The translations under genes and the position numbers were made by a program. This document shows positions 1 through 8,452 of a DNA stretch of 64,000 nt, one piece after another. The DNA lies in assembly GCF_036248255.1 (NCBI RefSeq), contig NZ_CP109178.1:4154001-4218000 (forward strand), read 5' to 3'. This stretch comes from Streptomyces sp. NBC_01717. Lineage in GTDB: Bacteria; Actinomycetota; Actinomycetes; Streptomycetales; Streptomycetaceae. Below the pieces are notes generated by a model. It was not told the DNA's origin. It saw nothing but the letters and a program-made list of their open reading frames with translations, and made no database searches. Every line of letters begins with the position of its first letter. The stretch's first letter is position 1.

Positions 1-40
1 GGTCCCGCACGCTCAGTCCGAACGGCCCGACGACGGTCAC
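1..40 (-). CDS. N-terminus of an unidentified protein (cut by window edge)
   Basis: A GTG codon at 40 on the minus strand is preceded, 8 bases upstream, by an AGGAG Shine-Dalgarno sequence (47-54 region read in reverse). It opens a frame reading MTVVGPFGLSVRD before the window ends. Only 13 residues are visible, so no family can be assigned. The gene is divergent from the hydrolase at 485. The call rests on the ribosome binding site and G/C-ending codons. Confidence 0.5.
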   Translation of the reverse strand, partial: MTVVGPFGLSVRD

Positions 41-484
41 GAGGGGATCTCCTGTCTGCTGACGATCACACGGAATGTCGATGTGTCGCTGTCATCACTC
101 AAGTCAGCGTATCCGGTCCCCTTTCGATCACCGTGGGCGCCTTCCCGCCACCGCCGGTATGTTCGGGTTGTCCAGGAGCACCGTCGCAGCCGGACGGACC
201 CACCCGCCTCCCGGCGACGCCCGGGCCCTTTCCGGCCGATCGGGGGCCCACGCCCCCGGCCGGACCCGAGCTCCGGGTGGCCGCCGCCGTCGGGATGACG
301 CCCGGCCCGATCCAGTACGTGCCGTCCGGCGTCACCTGGCCGGGCGCAGCCACGACGGCGGGTTCCCGGGCGCCCCGGAGCCGCATCGCCCGGCCGATCG
401 TCGGCGGTGCGGTCCAGGCCACCGTCGGCGCCGCCGCGCCCCGTCGCCCAAGCGCCCCATGTCCCCCGTCCACCGAGGTACGCC
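41..484. other. Intergenic region between divergent genes, no gene recognised
   Basis: This is about 440 bases of very GC-rich sequence. Several overlapping open frames exist on both strands, but none has a convincing start, a recognisable protein motif or consistent codon use, and they run antisense to or into the real gene at 485. The region presumably holds the promoters of the two divergent genes. I see no clear -10/-35 pair. Confidence 0.4.
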
Positions 485-2479
485 ATGCACATCCGCACCC
501 GGTTCCCCTACGACACGGCCCACGAGGATGTCTGGATCCCGCTGCCGGACGGCACACGACTGTACGCCCGGATCTGGCGGCCGATCACCGACGAGCCCGT
601 ACCGGCGCTCCTGGAGTACCTGCCGTACCGGCTGAGCGACTGGACGGCGCCGCGCGACCGGCAGCGCCACCCCTGGTACGCGGGCCACGGCTACGCCTCC
701 GTACGCGTCGATGCCCGTGGGCACGGCAACAGTGAGGGGCTGCCGGGCGACGCGTACGACGCGACCGGGCCCGCCGACGGGGTCGCCGTCGTCCACTGGC
801 TGGCCGGGCAGGAGTGGTGTTCCGGCCGGGTCGGCATGTTCGGCATCTCCTGGGGCGGCTCCATCTCGCTCCGGATCGCCGCGCTCGCCCCCGAGCCGCT
901 GAAGGCGATCGTCACGGTCTGCTCGACCGACGACCGCTACGACAACGACGCGCACTACATGGGTGGCTCGGTCCTCGCCGTCGGCATGCACGCCCGGGCG
1001 GCCACCACGCTGGCCTTCACCGCCCGGCCGCCGGACCCGGCGCACGTCGGTGACGGCTGGAAGGCCATGTGGCTGAAGCGGCTCGAAGCGGTCGACCCGC
1101 CCATCCACACCTGGCTGGCGCACCGGACCCGCGACGCCTACTGGGCCCACGGCAGCGTCTGCGAGGACTACTCCGCCATCGAGGCGCACGTGCTCGCGGT
1201 CGGCGGGTGGCACGACCCGTACCGCGACACGGTGCTGCGGCTCGTCGCACACCTCGACCCGGCGAAGGTGCGCGGCCTGATCGGGCCGTGGTCGCATCAG
1301 TACCCGGACCGCGGCCTGCCGCCGGGCCCGTCGATCGGCTTCCTCCAGGAGACGCTGCGCTGGTGGGACCAGTATCTGAAGGGCGAGGACACCGGTGTCA
1401 TGTCCGAGCCACTGCTGCGGTCCTGGATCAGCGAGTCGCACCGGCCCGCGACGGTGTACGAGACGCTTCCCGGCCGGTGGGTCGGCGACACCGGCCGGCC
1501 GTCGGAGAACGTCGCGACGGTCGCGTACGCCCTCCGGGGCGGCCCGCAGACCGTGCGCTCGCCGCAGCAGACCGGGCTGGACGCCGGGCGCTTCGTCCCG
1601 TTCGGCAACGACGCCGATCTGCCGCCCGACCAGCGGGACGAGGACGCCAAGTCGGTCTCGTTCGAGTTCCCGGTCGAGGACGCCCCCCTCGAGATCCTGG
1701 GCCGTCCACGGGTGAAGCTCCGGATCCGGATGGACGTACCGCGCGGCCAGGCGATCGTCCGGCTCTGCGACGTCACACCCGACGGGGCCTCCACGCTCGT
1801 CACCCGCGGCGTCCTCAACCTGTCCGCGCGGCACGGCCGCGACCGGTCCGACGACTGGACGCCCGGCGCGACCGAGGACGTCACCTTCGAGCTGAACGGC
1901 ATCGGGCACACCTTCTCGCCCGGCCACCGGATCAGGCTCGCCGTCTCGTCCTCGTACTGGCCGTGGATCTGGCCGCAGGCCGGTTCGGCGGGGTTCACCC
2001 TGGAAGCGGACGGCAGTCTCGTCGAACTGCCGGTGCGCCACCGCACCGAGGAACCGTCGATCACATTCGAGGAGGCGGAGCAGGCGGAACCGCTCCTCGT
2101 CGTCCTCCCGGTGACGCTCGACGAGCCGCGCCCCGAGCGCCTGGTGGTCCGCGATGTCGCCAAGGGCGAATGGCGGCTGGAGGTCGACCCGCGCTACGGC
2201 GGCACACGCGTTCACCCGGACGGCCTCGAATTCACCGAGGACGGGATGGATGTGTACACGATCCAGGAGAACGACCCGCTGTCGGCACGCACCCGCTCCG
2301 ACTGGACGATCAGGCTCCACCGGCCGGAGACGGCCTGGGACGTGAAGATCGAGACGCGGTCCGAGATCCGTGGGGACGAGCACGACTTCCTCACCTCCGA
2401 CGAGATGGTGTGCAGGGACGGCGACGAGATCGTCTTCCACCGCACCTGGGTGAAGCGGATCCCCCGCACGGCGGGCTGA
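485..2479 (+). CDS. CocE/NonD family hydrolase (X-Pro dipeptidyl-peptidase-like)
   Basis: A 664-residue serine hydrolase of the S15/CocE type, a family that acts on acyl esters or X-Pro peptides. The N-terminal half is an alpha/beta-hydrolase with the nucleophile elbow GISWGG (Ser122). The strand before it contains DARGHGNSEG, typical of the family. The C-terminal part (about residue 330 onward) looks like the jelly-roll domain found in CocE and X-prolyl peptidases. The start at 485 is chosen because GAGG lies 7 bases upstream and the product then begins MHIRTRFPYDT, as in relatives; an upstream in-frame ATG at 407 would add a low-complexity leader. No signal peptide is seen, so it is probably cytoplasmic. 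The substrate cannot be told. Confidence 0.85.
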   Translation: MHIRTRFPYDTAHEDVWIPLPDGTRLYARIWRPITDEPVPALLEYLPYRLSDWTAPRDRQRHPWYAGHGYASVRVDARGHGNSEGLPGDAYDATGPADGVAVVHWLAGQEWCSGRVGMFGISWGGSISLRIAALAPEPLKAIVTVCSTDDRYDNDAHYMGGSVLAVGMHARAATTLAFTARPPDPAHVGDGWKAMWLKRLEAVDPPIHTWLAHRTRDAYWAHGSVCEDYSAIEAHVLAVGGWHDPYRDTVLRLVAHLDPAKVRGLIGPWSHQYPDRGLPPGPSIGFLQETLRWWDQYLKGEDTGVMSEPLLRSWISESHRPATVYETLPGRWVGDTGRPSENVATVAYALRGGPQTVRSPQQTGLDAGRFVPFGNDADLPPDQRDEDAKSVSFEFPVEDAPLEILGRPRVKLRIRMDVPRGQAIVRLCDVTPDGASTLVTRGVLNLSARHGRDRSDDWTPGATEDVTFELNGIGHTFSPGHRIRLAVSSSYWPWIWPQAGSAGFTLEADGSLVELPVRHRTEEPSITFEEAEQAEPLLVVLPVTLDEPRPERLVVRDVAKGEWRLEVDPRYGGTRVHPDGLEFTEDGMDVYTIQENDPLSARTRSDWTIRLHRPETAWDVKIETRSEIRGDEHDFLTSDEMVCRDGDEIVFHRTWVKRIPRTAG

Positions 2480-2615
2480 ACCACCGCCGCACCCCGTCCG
2501 ACGTGGGGGTACGGCGGAACTTTCCGGGAATGCGGCGAAGTTGAGGCACTGCCGCGCGGTGGCCACACCGACGTAACGTGTCCCCCAAGCGACCTGGAAA
2601 GCGAGGCAGCACCAC

Positions 2616-3845
2616 ATGCCCGAGCAGAGCAGCCCGCTCGATCTGGCCGAGGGCGATCCCTTCGGTCCGCACAACCTTCCGTACGGCGTCTTCTCCACGA
2701 CCGGCCACCCCGCCGAGCGCCGTGTCGGTGTCCGCATCGGCAACCATGTGCTGGACGCCGGAGCCGCGGCACACGCGCTCGGCTCGCCCTACGCGCAGCT
2801 CCTCGCCCAGCCGGACCTGACCGCGCTGCTGTCGGCCGGCCGCACCGCCTGGCGGGACGTCCGGCGGGCGCTGACCGCATGGGTGACGGTCCCGGCGCAC
2901 CGTGCGGACATCGAGCCGCTGCTGCACCCCGTCGAGTCGGTGACGCTCCATCTGCCGTACCAGGTCGCGGACTACGTCGACTTCTACGCGAGCGAGAACC
3001 ACGCCACCAACGTCGGAAGGATCTTCCGCCCGGACGGCGACCCGCTCACCCCCAACTGGAAGCACCTCCCGATCGGGTACCACGGCCGCTCCGGCACCAT
3101 CGTCGTCTCCGGTACGGATGTGGTGCGCCCCGCCGGCCAGCGCAAAGCGCCCTCCGACGCCGCCCCGGTCTTCGGCCCCTCGGTCAAGCTGGACATCGAG
3201 GCCGAGGTCGGCTTCCTCGTCGGCGTGGGGTCCGAGCAGGGCCGCCCGGTCGCGCTCGGCGACTTCCGTGACCATGTGTTCGGGCTCTCGCTGCTCAACG
3301 ACTGGTCCGCGCGGGACATCCAGGCGTGGGAGTACGTCCCGCTGGGCCCGTTCCTCGGCAAGTCCTTCGCCACGTCCGTATCCGCGTGGGTGACCCCGCT
3401 CGAAGCCCTGGAAGCGGCCCGGATCGCACCGCCCGCCCGGGACTTCCCGCTCCTCCCCTATCTGGAGGACGGGGGCGAGGAGGAGCCCGGCGGCCTCGAC
3501 CTACGGATCTCCGTCGCGATCAACGGACAGCTGGTCGCCGAGCCGCCGTTCGCCACCATGTACTGGACGGCGGCCCAGATGCTGGCGCAGATGACGGTGA
3601 ACGGCGCGTCGCTGCGTACCGGCGACCTGTACGGCTCCGGCACGGTCAGCGGCCCCGAGGCGGGCCAGCGCGGTTCCCTGCTCGAACTCACCTGGAACGG
3701 ACGCGACCCGCTGGACCTCCCGGACGGCAAGCGGACGTTCCTGGAGGACGGCGACACGGTGACGCTGACGGCCTGGGCACCGGGCCCGCACGGCACGCGG
3801 GTGGGCCTCGGCGAAGTGACGGGCCGAATCGTGCCGACGCCATGA
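2616..3845 (+). CDS. fahA: Fumarylacetoacetase
   Basis: A 409-residue enzyme of the FAH family, which hydrolyses 4-fumarylacetoacetate to fumarate and acetoacetate in the last step of tyrosine/homogentisate degradation. Typical blocks are visible: DFYASENHATNVG near residue 125, PIGYHGRSGTIV near 155, the metal-site acid segment DIEAEVGFLVG, and LLNDWSARDIQ followed by PLGPFLGKSFATS. The length fits the two-domain eukaryote-like FAH. The ATG at 2616 follows a GAGG sequence. The stop overlaps the start of the GPP34 gene by 4 bases (ATGA), so the two are probably translationally coupled. Homogentisate dioxygenase is not in the window. Confidence 0.93.
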   Translation: MPEQSSPLDLAEGDPFGPHNLPYGVFSTTGHPAERRVGVRIGNHVLDAGAAAHALGSPYAQLLAQPDLTALLSAGRTAWRDVRRALTAWVTVPAHRADIEPLLHPVESVTLHLPYQVADYVDFYASENHATNVGRIFRPDGDPLTPNWKHLPIGYHGRSGTIVVSGTDVVRPAGQRKAPSDAAPVFGPSVKLDIEAEVGFLVGVGSEQGRPVALGDFRDHVFGLSLLNDWSARDIQAWEYVPLGPFLGKSFATSVSAWVTPLEALEAARIAPPARDFPLLPYLEDGGEEEPGGLDLRISVAINGQLVAEPPFATMYWTAAQMLAQMTVNGASLRTGDLYGSGTVSGPEAGQRGSLLELTWNGRDPLDLPDGKRTFLEDGDTVTLTAWAPGPHGTRVGLGEVTGRIVPTP

Positions 3846-4531
3846 CCCCGGCTCACCCGGGACTCACGCTCCCCGAGGAACTGCTGCTGCTCGCACTGGA
3901 CCCGCAGCGGGGCAAGCCGTACTGCCGCAATCGCTTCCTGGAGTACGGGATGGCGGGCGCGGTCCTCGCGGAGCTGGAGTTCCAGGGCCGGATCACCGAG
4001 CAGCTCGGCCGGATACGGGTGATCGACCCGCTGACTCCCCAGGACCCGCTCCTCGCACAGGTCCTGGGGAGTCTGCCGGCCCCGGACCAGGGCAGCTTCG
4101 CGGGCGGCGTCAGCGCGAAGCGGTGGATCCGGCGGACCGGCCGGCACGTCGAGGAGCTGTGCCTGGACCACCTGGTCGACCGCGCGGTCCTGCGCAGGGA
4201 GACCCACCGCTTCCTCGGCCTGCTGCCGTACCACCGCCACCCGGCGGCGGCCCCGGACCTGCCGGCCTCGGTCCGGGAACGCTTCACGGCCGCCCGGACG
4301 GCCGGCTTCCCGGACCGGCGCAGCCGCACGCTGGCCGCGCTGGTCTCGGCGATCGGCCTGTCGAGCGCGGTGGCACAGGGCGGCTGGAGGGCCCGTTCGG
4401 AGATGCGCGACCTCGTACGCCAGGAGTGGACCGCGCACGCGGTGCACCGGAACGTCCGTCAGGACAAGGCGAACCGGAGCGGCGGGAGCGCGGGCGACAG
4501 CGGAGGAAGCGGGGACGGGGGCGGCGACTGA
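3842..4531 (+). CDS. GPP34 (GOLPH3/Vps74-like) family protein
   Basis: A 229-residue protein beginning LTLPEELLLLALD, the hallmark N-terminus of the GPP34/GOLPH3 family. The eukaryotic members bind phosphatidylinositol-4-phosphate at the Golgi; the role of the many Streptomyces paralogues is not established. The sequence is mostly helical, with LGLLPYHRHP and a basic middle (RFTAARTAGFPDRRSR) that could contact membrane lipids. The C-terminus is a Gly/Ser/Asp-rich tail, probably disordered. The start overlaps the fumarylacetoacetase stop. That pairing suggests shared transcription but gives no obvious functional link. Confidence 0.8.
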   Translation: MTPAHPGLTLPEELLLLALDPQRGKPYCRNRFLEYGMAGAVLAELEFQGRITEQLGRIRVIDPLTPQDPLLAQVLGSLPAPDQGSFAGGVSAKRWIRRTGRHVEELCLDHLVDRAVLRRETHRFLGLLPYHRHPAAAPDLPASVRERFTAARTAGFPDRRSRTLAALVSAIGLSSAVAQGGWRARSEMRDLVRQEWTAHAVHRNVRQDKANRSGGSAGDSGGSGDGGGD

Positions 4532-4543
4532 TCGGGGGCGGGG

Positions 4544-4629
4544 CTGACCGCAGGGTGAGGCGGTCAGCCGCAGTCGGGGCCGATCCGGTTTCCGGTGCGC
4601 ACTCCGTGGACAGCCGCGAGGCTGTCCAC
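4544..4629. terminator. Two hairpins between convergent genes
   Basis: Two inverted repeats lie between the convergent GPP34 and recQ genes: CTGACCGC at 4544-4551 with its complement at 4560-4567, and GTGGACAGCC at 4606-4615 with its complement at 4620-4629 (GCGA loop). There is no U-tract, as is common for Streptomyces terminators. Confidence 0.6.
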
Positions 4630-4647
4630 CACCGCCCGGCCCCGGAC

Positions 4648-6660
4648 TCACTCGTACTCGGGCGGCTCCTCGTCCCAGCCGAACTCAGGGTCCGCATCCG
4701 GGAGCGCGGGTGCGACCGGGTGCGGGGCCGCCGGCTGACGGGTGGCCTCCACCGGAGCCGCGGCCGGCTCCCCGTCGCCCGGCTCGGGCGCCGCGGCCTC
4801 CCCGAACGACGCGAGCACCTCCAGCACCCCCTCGCCGTACGTCGCCAGCTTCTTCTCACCGAGGCCGCTGATCGTGCCCAGCTCGGTCAGGGAGCCGGGG
4901 CGCACGGACGCGATCTCCCGCAGCGTCGCGTCGTGGAAGATGACGTACGCCGGGACGCCCTGCTCCTTCGCCTGGGCGCCGCGCCAGGCGCGCAGCGCCT
5001 CGAAGACCGGTACGGCCTCCGGGGCCAGCTCGGCGACGGCCGCCGCCGCCTTCGGACTCCGTTCGCCCTTCGAGGAGCGCGACGCGGGCTTCGGCGCCTC
5101 CTTGCGCAGCCGTACCTCCCGCTCCCGGCCGAGCACCGAAGCGCTCTGCTCGGTGAGCACCAGCGTGCCGTACTCGCCCTCGACCTCCAGCAGGCCCTGG
5201 GCCAGCAACTGCCGCACCACGCCCCGCCATTCCGCCTCGGACAGCTCCTCGCCGATCCCGAACACCGACAGCTGGTCGTGATCGAACTGGATGACCTTCG
5301 CGGTCTTGCGGCCCAGCAGGATGTCGATGATCTGGCCGGCGCCGAACTTCTGGCCGCGCTCCCGCTTCAGCCGCACCACGGTGGACAGCAGCTTCTGCGC
5401 GGCCACCGTGCCGTCCCAGGTCTCGGGCGGGGTGAGGCACGTGTCGCAGTTGCCGCAGGCCGCCTTCTGCGGCTCCTGGCCGAAGTACGTCAGCAGCCGG
5501 GTGCGGCGGCAGTCGGCGGTCTCGCACAGGGCGAGCATCGCGTCGAGGTGGGCGCCCGCGCGGCGGCGGAACGCCTCGTCGCCCTCGCCACCCTGGATCA
5601 GCTTGCGCTGCTGCACGACGTCCTGGAGGCCGTAGGCCATCCAGGCCGTGGACGGCAGCCCGTCGCGGCCCGCGCGGCCGGTCTCCTGGTAGTAGCCCTC
5701 GACGGACTTCGGCAGGTCGAGGTGGGCGACGAACCGCACGTCCGGCTTGTCGATGCCCATGCCGAACGCGATCGTCGCCACGACGACCAGGCCGTCCTCG
5801 CGCAGGAACCGCGCCTGGTGGCGCGCCCGCGTCCCGGCGTCCAGACCCGCGTGGTACGGGACGGCCTCGATGCCGTTGCGGCAGAGGAACTCGGCTGTCT
5901 TCTCCGTCGAGTTGCGCGACAGGCAGTAGACGATGCCGACGTCCCCGGCGTGCTCCTCCTTCAGGAAGGACAGCAGCTGCTTCTTCGGGTCGGACTTCGA
6001 CACGATCCGGTACTGGATGTTGGGCCGGTCGAAGCTGGCGACGAAGTGCTTCGCGTCGGGCATGCCGAGGCGCTGGGTGATCTCCTGGTGCGTGGCGTTC
6101 GTCGCCGTCGCCGTCAGGGCGATCCGCGGTACGTCGGGCCAGCGCTCGCCGAGCACGGACAGGGCCAGATAGTCCGGCCGGAAGTCGTGACCCCACTGGG
6201 CGACGCAGTGCGCCTCGTCGATGGCGAAGACGGAGATCTTGCCCCGCGCCAGCAGATTGAGGGTGGAGTCCAGGCGCAGCCGCTCCGGTGCCAGGTAGAG
6301 CACGTCGAGCTCACCGGCGAGATATGCGGCCTCCATCACACGGCGCTCGTCGAAGTCCTGCGTCGAGTTGATGAACCCGGCGCTCACACCGAGCGCCCGC
6401 AGAGCGTCCACCTGATCCTGCATGAGGGCGATCAGCGGCGAGACCACAATGCCCGTACCGGGTCTCACCAGGGCCGGGATCTGGTAGCAGAGGGACTTTC
6501 CGCCACCGGTCGGCATCAGGACGACGGCGTCACCGCCCGCCACCACATGGTCGACGACCGCTTCCTGCTCACCGCGGAACGCCTCGTAGCCGAACACCCG
6601 ATGCAGCGTCCGCAATGCGTCGCTCTCGGTCACACCCATGGTCACGCCCGTCCCGCTCAT
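4648..6660 (-). CDS. recQ: ATP-dependent DNA helicase RecQ
   Basis: A 670-residue RecQ-type 3'-5' DNA helicase. From N to C: Walker A MPTGGGKS (Lys55), the Walker B box DEAH (148-151) followed by QWGHDFRPDY, the helicase C domain with GRAGRDG, the RecQ zinc-binding region with a C-x5-C...C-x2-C arrangement (CETADC... CGNCDTC), a winged-helix domain, and a C-terminal HRDC domain (LFEALRAWRGAQAKEQGVPA... near residue 550). The ATG at 6660 is preferred because GGGGGA lies just upstream; an ATG at 6639 is possible. The acidic/Pro-rich tail (ending GWDEEPPEYE) resembles other actinobacterial RecQ proteins. The gene stands alone, convergent with the GPP34 gene. Confidence 0.95.
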   Translation of the reverse strand: MSGTGVTMGVTESDALRTLHRVFGYEAFRGEQEAVVDHVVAGGDAVVLMPTGGGKSLCYQIPALVRPGTGIVVSPLIALMQDQVDALRALGVSAGFINSTQDFDERRVMEAAYLAGELDVLYLAPERLRLDSTLNLLARGKISVFAIDEAHCVAQWGHDFRPDYLALSVLGERWPDVPRIALTATATNATHQEITQRLGMPDAKHFVASFDRPNIQYRIVSKSDPKKQLLSFLKEEHAGDVGIVYCLSRNSTEKTAEFLCRNGIEAVPYHAGLDAGTRARHQARFLREDGLVVVATIAFGMGIDKPDVRFVAHLDLPKSVEGYYQETGRAGRDGLPSTAWMAYGLQDVVQQRKLIQGGEGDEAFRRRAGAHLDAMLALCETADCRRTRLLTYFGQEPQKAACGNCDTCLTPPETWDGTVAAQKLLSTVVRLKRERGQKFGAGQIIDILLGRKTAKVIQFDHDQLSVFGIGEELSEAEWRGVVRQLLAQGLLEVEGEYGTLVLTEQSASVLGREREVRLRKEAPKPASRSSKGERSPKAAAAVAELAPEAVPVFEALRAWRGAQAKEQGVPAYVIFHDATLREIASVRPGSLTELGTISGLGEKKLATYGEGVLEVLASFGEAAAPEPGDGEPAAAPVEATRQPAAPHPVAPALPDADPEFGWDEEPPEYE

Positions 6661-6730
6661 CGCTCTGTCCCCCGGGGTCTGCCCTGTTCTGTCCGGCACC
6701 GTCCCTGCCACGATAAGCGCCGCGTACGAC

Positions 6731-6770
6731 AACGCCGGACGGGCTTGACTTCTGGGGCCCGTCCGGCGTT
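6731..6770 (-). terminator. Terminator of the nuo operon
   Basis: A perfect 14-bp inverted repeat, AACGCCGGACGGGC at 6731-6744 and its complement at 6757-6770, lies 18 bases past the nuoN stop codon. It sits between nuoN and the recQ start, where operon termination is expected. Confidence 0.85.
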
Positions 6771-6787
6771 TGCGTGGTCTCTGCGCG

Positions 6788-8452
6788 TTACCGCACGAAC
6801 ACTCCCGCCTGGCTCGCCAGGTCGAGGAAGTACTGCGGGGCCAGGCCCAGCACCAACGTGACCGCGACGCCGACCGCGATCGTCGTCATCGTCAGCGGCG
6901 ACGGGACGGCGACCGTCGGGCCGTCCGCCTTCGGCTCGCTGAAGAACATCAGCACGATGACCCGGATGTAGAAGAACGCGGCGATCGCGGACGAGATCAC
7001 ACCGACCACGACCAGACCGCCTGCCCCGCCCTCGGCCGCCGCCTTGAAGACCGCGAACTTTCCGGCGAAGCCCGAGGTCAGCGGGATTCCGGCGAAGGCC
7101 AGCAGATACACCGCGAAGACCGCGGCGACCAGTGGCGAGCGCCGGCCGAGCCCGGCCCACTTCGACAGGTGCGTCGCCTCGCCGCCCGCGTCGCGCACCA
7201 GGGTGACTACGGCGAACGCGCCGACCGTCACGAAGGAGTACGCGCCCAGGTAGAAGAGCACCGAGGAGATGCCGCTGGGGGTCGTCGCGATGACACCGGC
7301 GAGGATGAAGCCGGCGTGCGCGATGGACGAGTAGGCCAGCAGCCGCTTGATGTCGGTCTGGGTGATGGCGACGATCGCGCCGCCCAGCATCGTGACGATC
7401 GCGATGGCCCACATGACCGGCCGCCAGTCCCAGCTGAGGCCCGGCAGCACCACGTACAGCAGGCGCAGCAGCGCACCGAACGCAGCGACCTTCGTGGCCG
7501 CCGCCATGAAGCCGGTGACCGGGGTCGGGGCACCCTGGTAGACGTCCGGGGTCCACATGTGGAACGGGACGGCACCGACCTTGAAGAGCAGCCCGGTCAG
7601 GATCATCGCGCCGCCGATCAGCAGCAGCGCGTCGTTGCCCATGGTGTCGGCGAGCGCCGGGTCGATCTGGGTGACGGAGCCGTCTACCACATCAGCGATG
7701 GCCGCGTACGAGACGGAGCCCGCGTACCCGTACAGCAGGGCGATCCCGAAGAGCAGGAACGCCGACGAGAAGGCGCCGAGCAGGAAGTACTTCACCGCGG
7801 CCTCCTGCGACATCAGCCGCTTGCGGCGGGCGACGGCGCACAGGAGGTAGAGCGGGAGGGAGAAGACCTCCAGGGCCACGAAGAGCGTCAGCAGGTCGTT
7901 GGCCGCCGGGAAGACCAGCATGCCGGCCACCGAGAAGAGGAGCAGCGGGAAGACCTCGGTGGTGGTGAAGCCCGCCTTGACCGCGGCCTGCTCGCTGTCG
8001 CTGCCGGGGACGGACGCGGCTTGCGCGGCGAACGAGTCGACGTGGTTGCCGTGCGCCACGGGGTCGAGCCGGCGCTCGGCGAACGTGAAGACGGCGACCA
8101 GCGACGTCAGCAGGATGGTGCCCTGCAGGAACAGGGCGGGTCCGTCGACGGCGATGGCACCCATCGCGGCGATGTGTGCCTTCGTCGTGCCGTATCCCCC
8201 CGCTGCGAGGCCGACGACCGCGGCGAATGCGGCGGCGAGGGCGACGACGGTCAGGAAGACCTGCGTGTAGTAGCGGGCCCGGCGCGGCACGAAGGCCTCG
8301 ACGAGTACGCCGACGACGGCGACACCGATCACGATGAGGACCGGGGTCAGCTGGGCGTACTCGATGACCGGTGCGTTGAACTTCTCTTTCGGGGCGGCCG
8401 ATGTCACCCCGCCCGCCATTGTCCACAGGCTGTGGACAGCTGTTGCGCTCAC
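6788..8452 (-). CDS. nuoN: NADH-quinone oxidoreductase subunit N
   Basis: A 554-residue antiporter-like membrane subunit of complex I, one of three (L, M, N) thought to carry protons in the membrane arm. There are about fourteen hydrophobic helices, with the family block LFKVGAVPFHMWTPDVYQGAPTP and a lysine-containing helix (DIKRLLAYSSIAHAGF). The GTG start at 8452 overlaps the nuoM stop by 4 bases (GTGA). It is the last gene of the operon and is followed by a strong hairpin. Its N-terminal codons contain an unusual DnaA-box-like palindrome (8419-8439). Confidence 0.96.
   Translation of the reverse strand: MSATAVHSLWTMAGGVTSAAPKEKFNAPVIEYAQLTPVLIVIGVAVVGVLVEAFVPRRARYYTQVFLTVVALAAAFAAVVGLAAGGYGTTKAHIAAMGAIAVDGPALFLQGTILLTSLVAVFTFAERRLDPVAHGNHVDSFAAQAASVPGSDSEQAAVKAGFTTTEVFPLLLFSVAGMLVFPAANDLLTLFVALEVFSLPLYLLCAVARRKRLMSQEAAVKYFLLGAFSSAFLLFGIALLYGYAGSVSYAAIADVVDGSVTQIDPALADTMGNDALLLIGGAMILTGLLFKVGAVPFHMWTPDVYQGAPTPVTGFMAAATKVAAFGALLRLLYVVLPGLSWDWRPVMWAIAIVTMLGGAIVAITQTDIKRLLAYSSIAHAGFILAGVIATTPSGISSVLFYLGAYSFVTVGAFAVVTLVRDAGGEATHLSKWAGLGRRSPLVAAVFAVYLLAFAGIPLTSGFAGKFAVFKAAAEGGAGGLVVVGVISSAIAAFFYIRVIVLMFFSEPKADGPTVAVPSPLTMTTIAVGVAVTLVLGLAPQYFLDLASQAGVFVR

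Noticed and set aside
75..735. Overlapping open frames in the first 700 bases on both strands
   Set aside because: None has a ribosome binding site or recognisable motif, and they run through or antisense to the hydrolase gene beginning at 485.
4123..6861. A 912-codon open frame opposite recQ
   Set aside because: It is antisense to an unmistakable RecQ gene, and its product is a low-complexity Arg/Gly/Asp-rich string, as expected from the complement of GC-rich coding DNA. The same applies to the long frames opposite nuoN, nuoM, nuoL, nuoH and nuoG.
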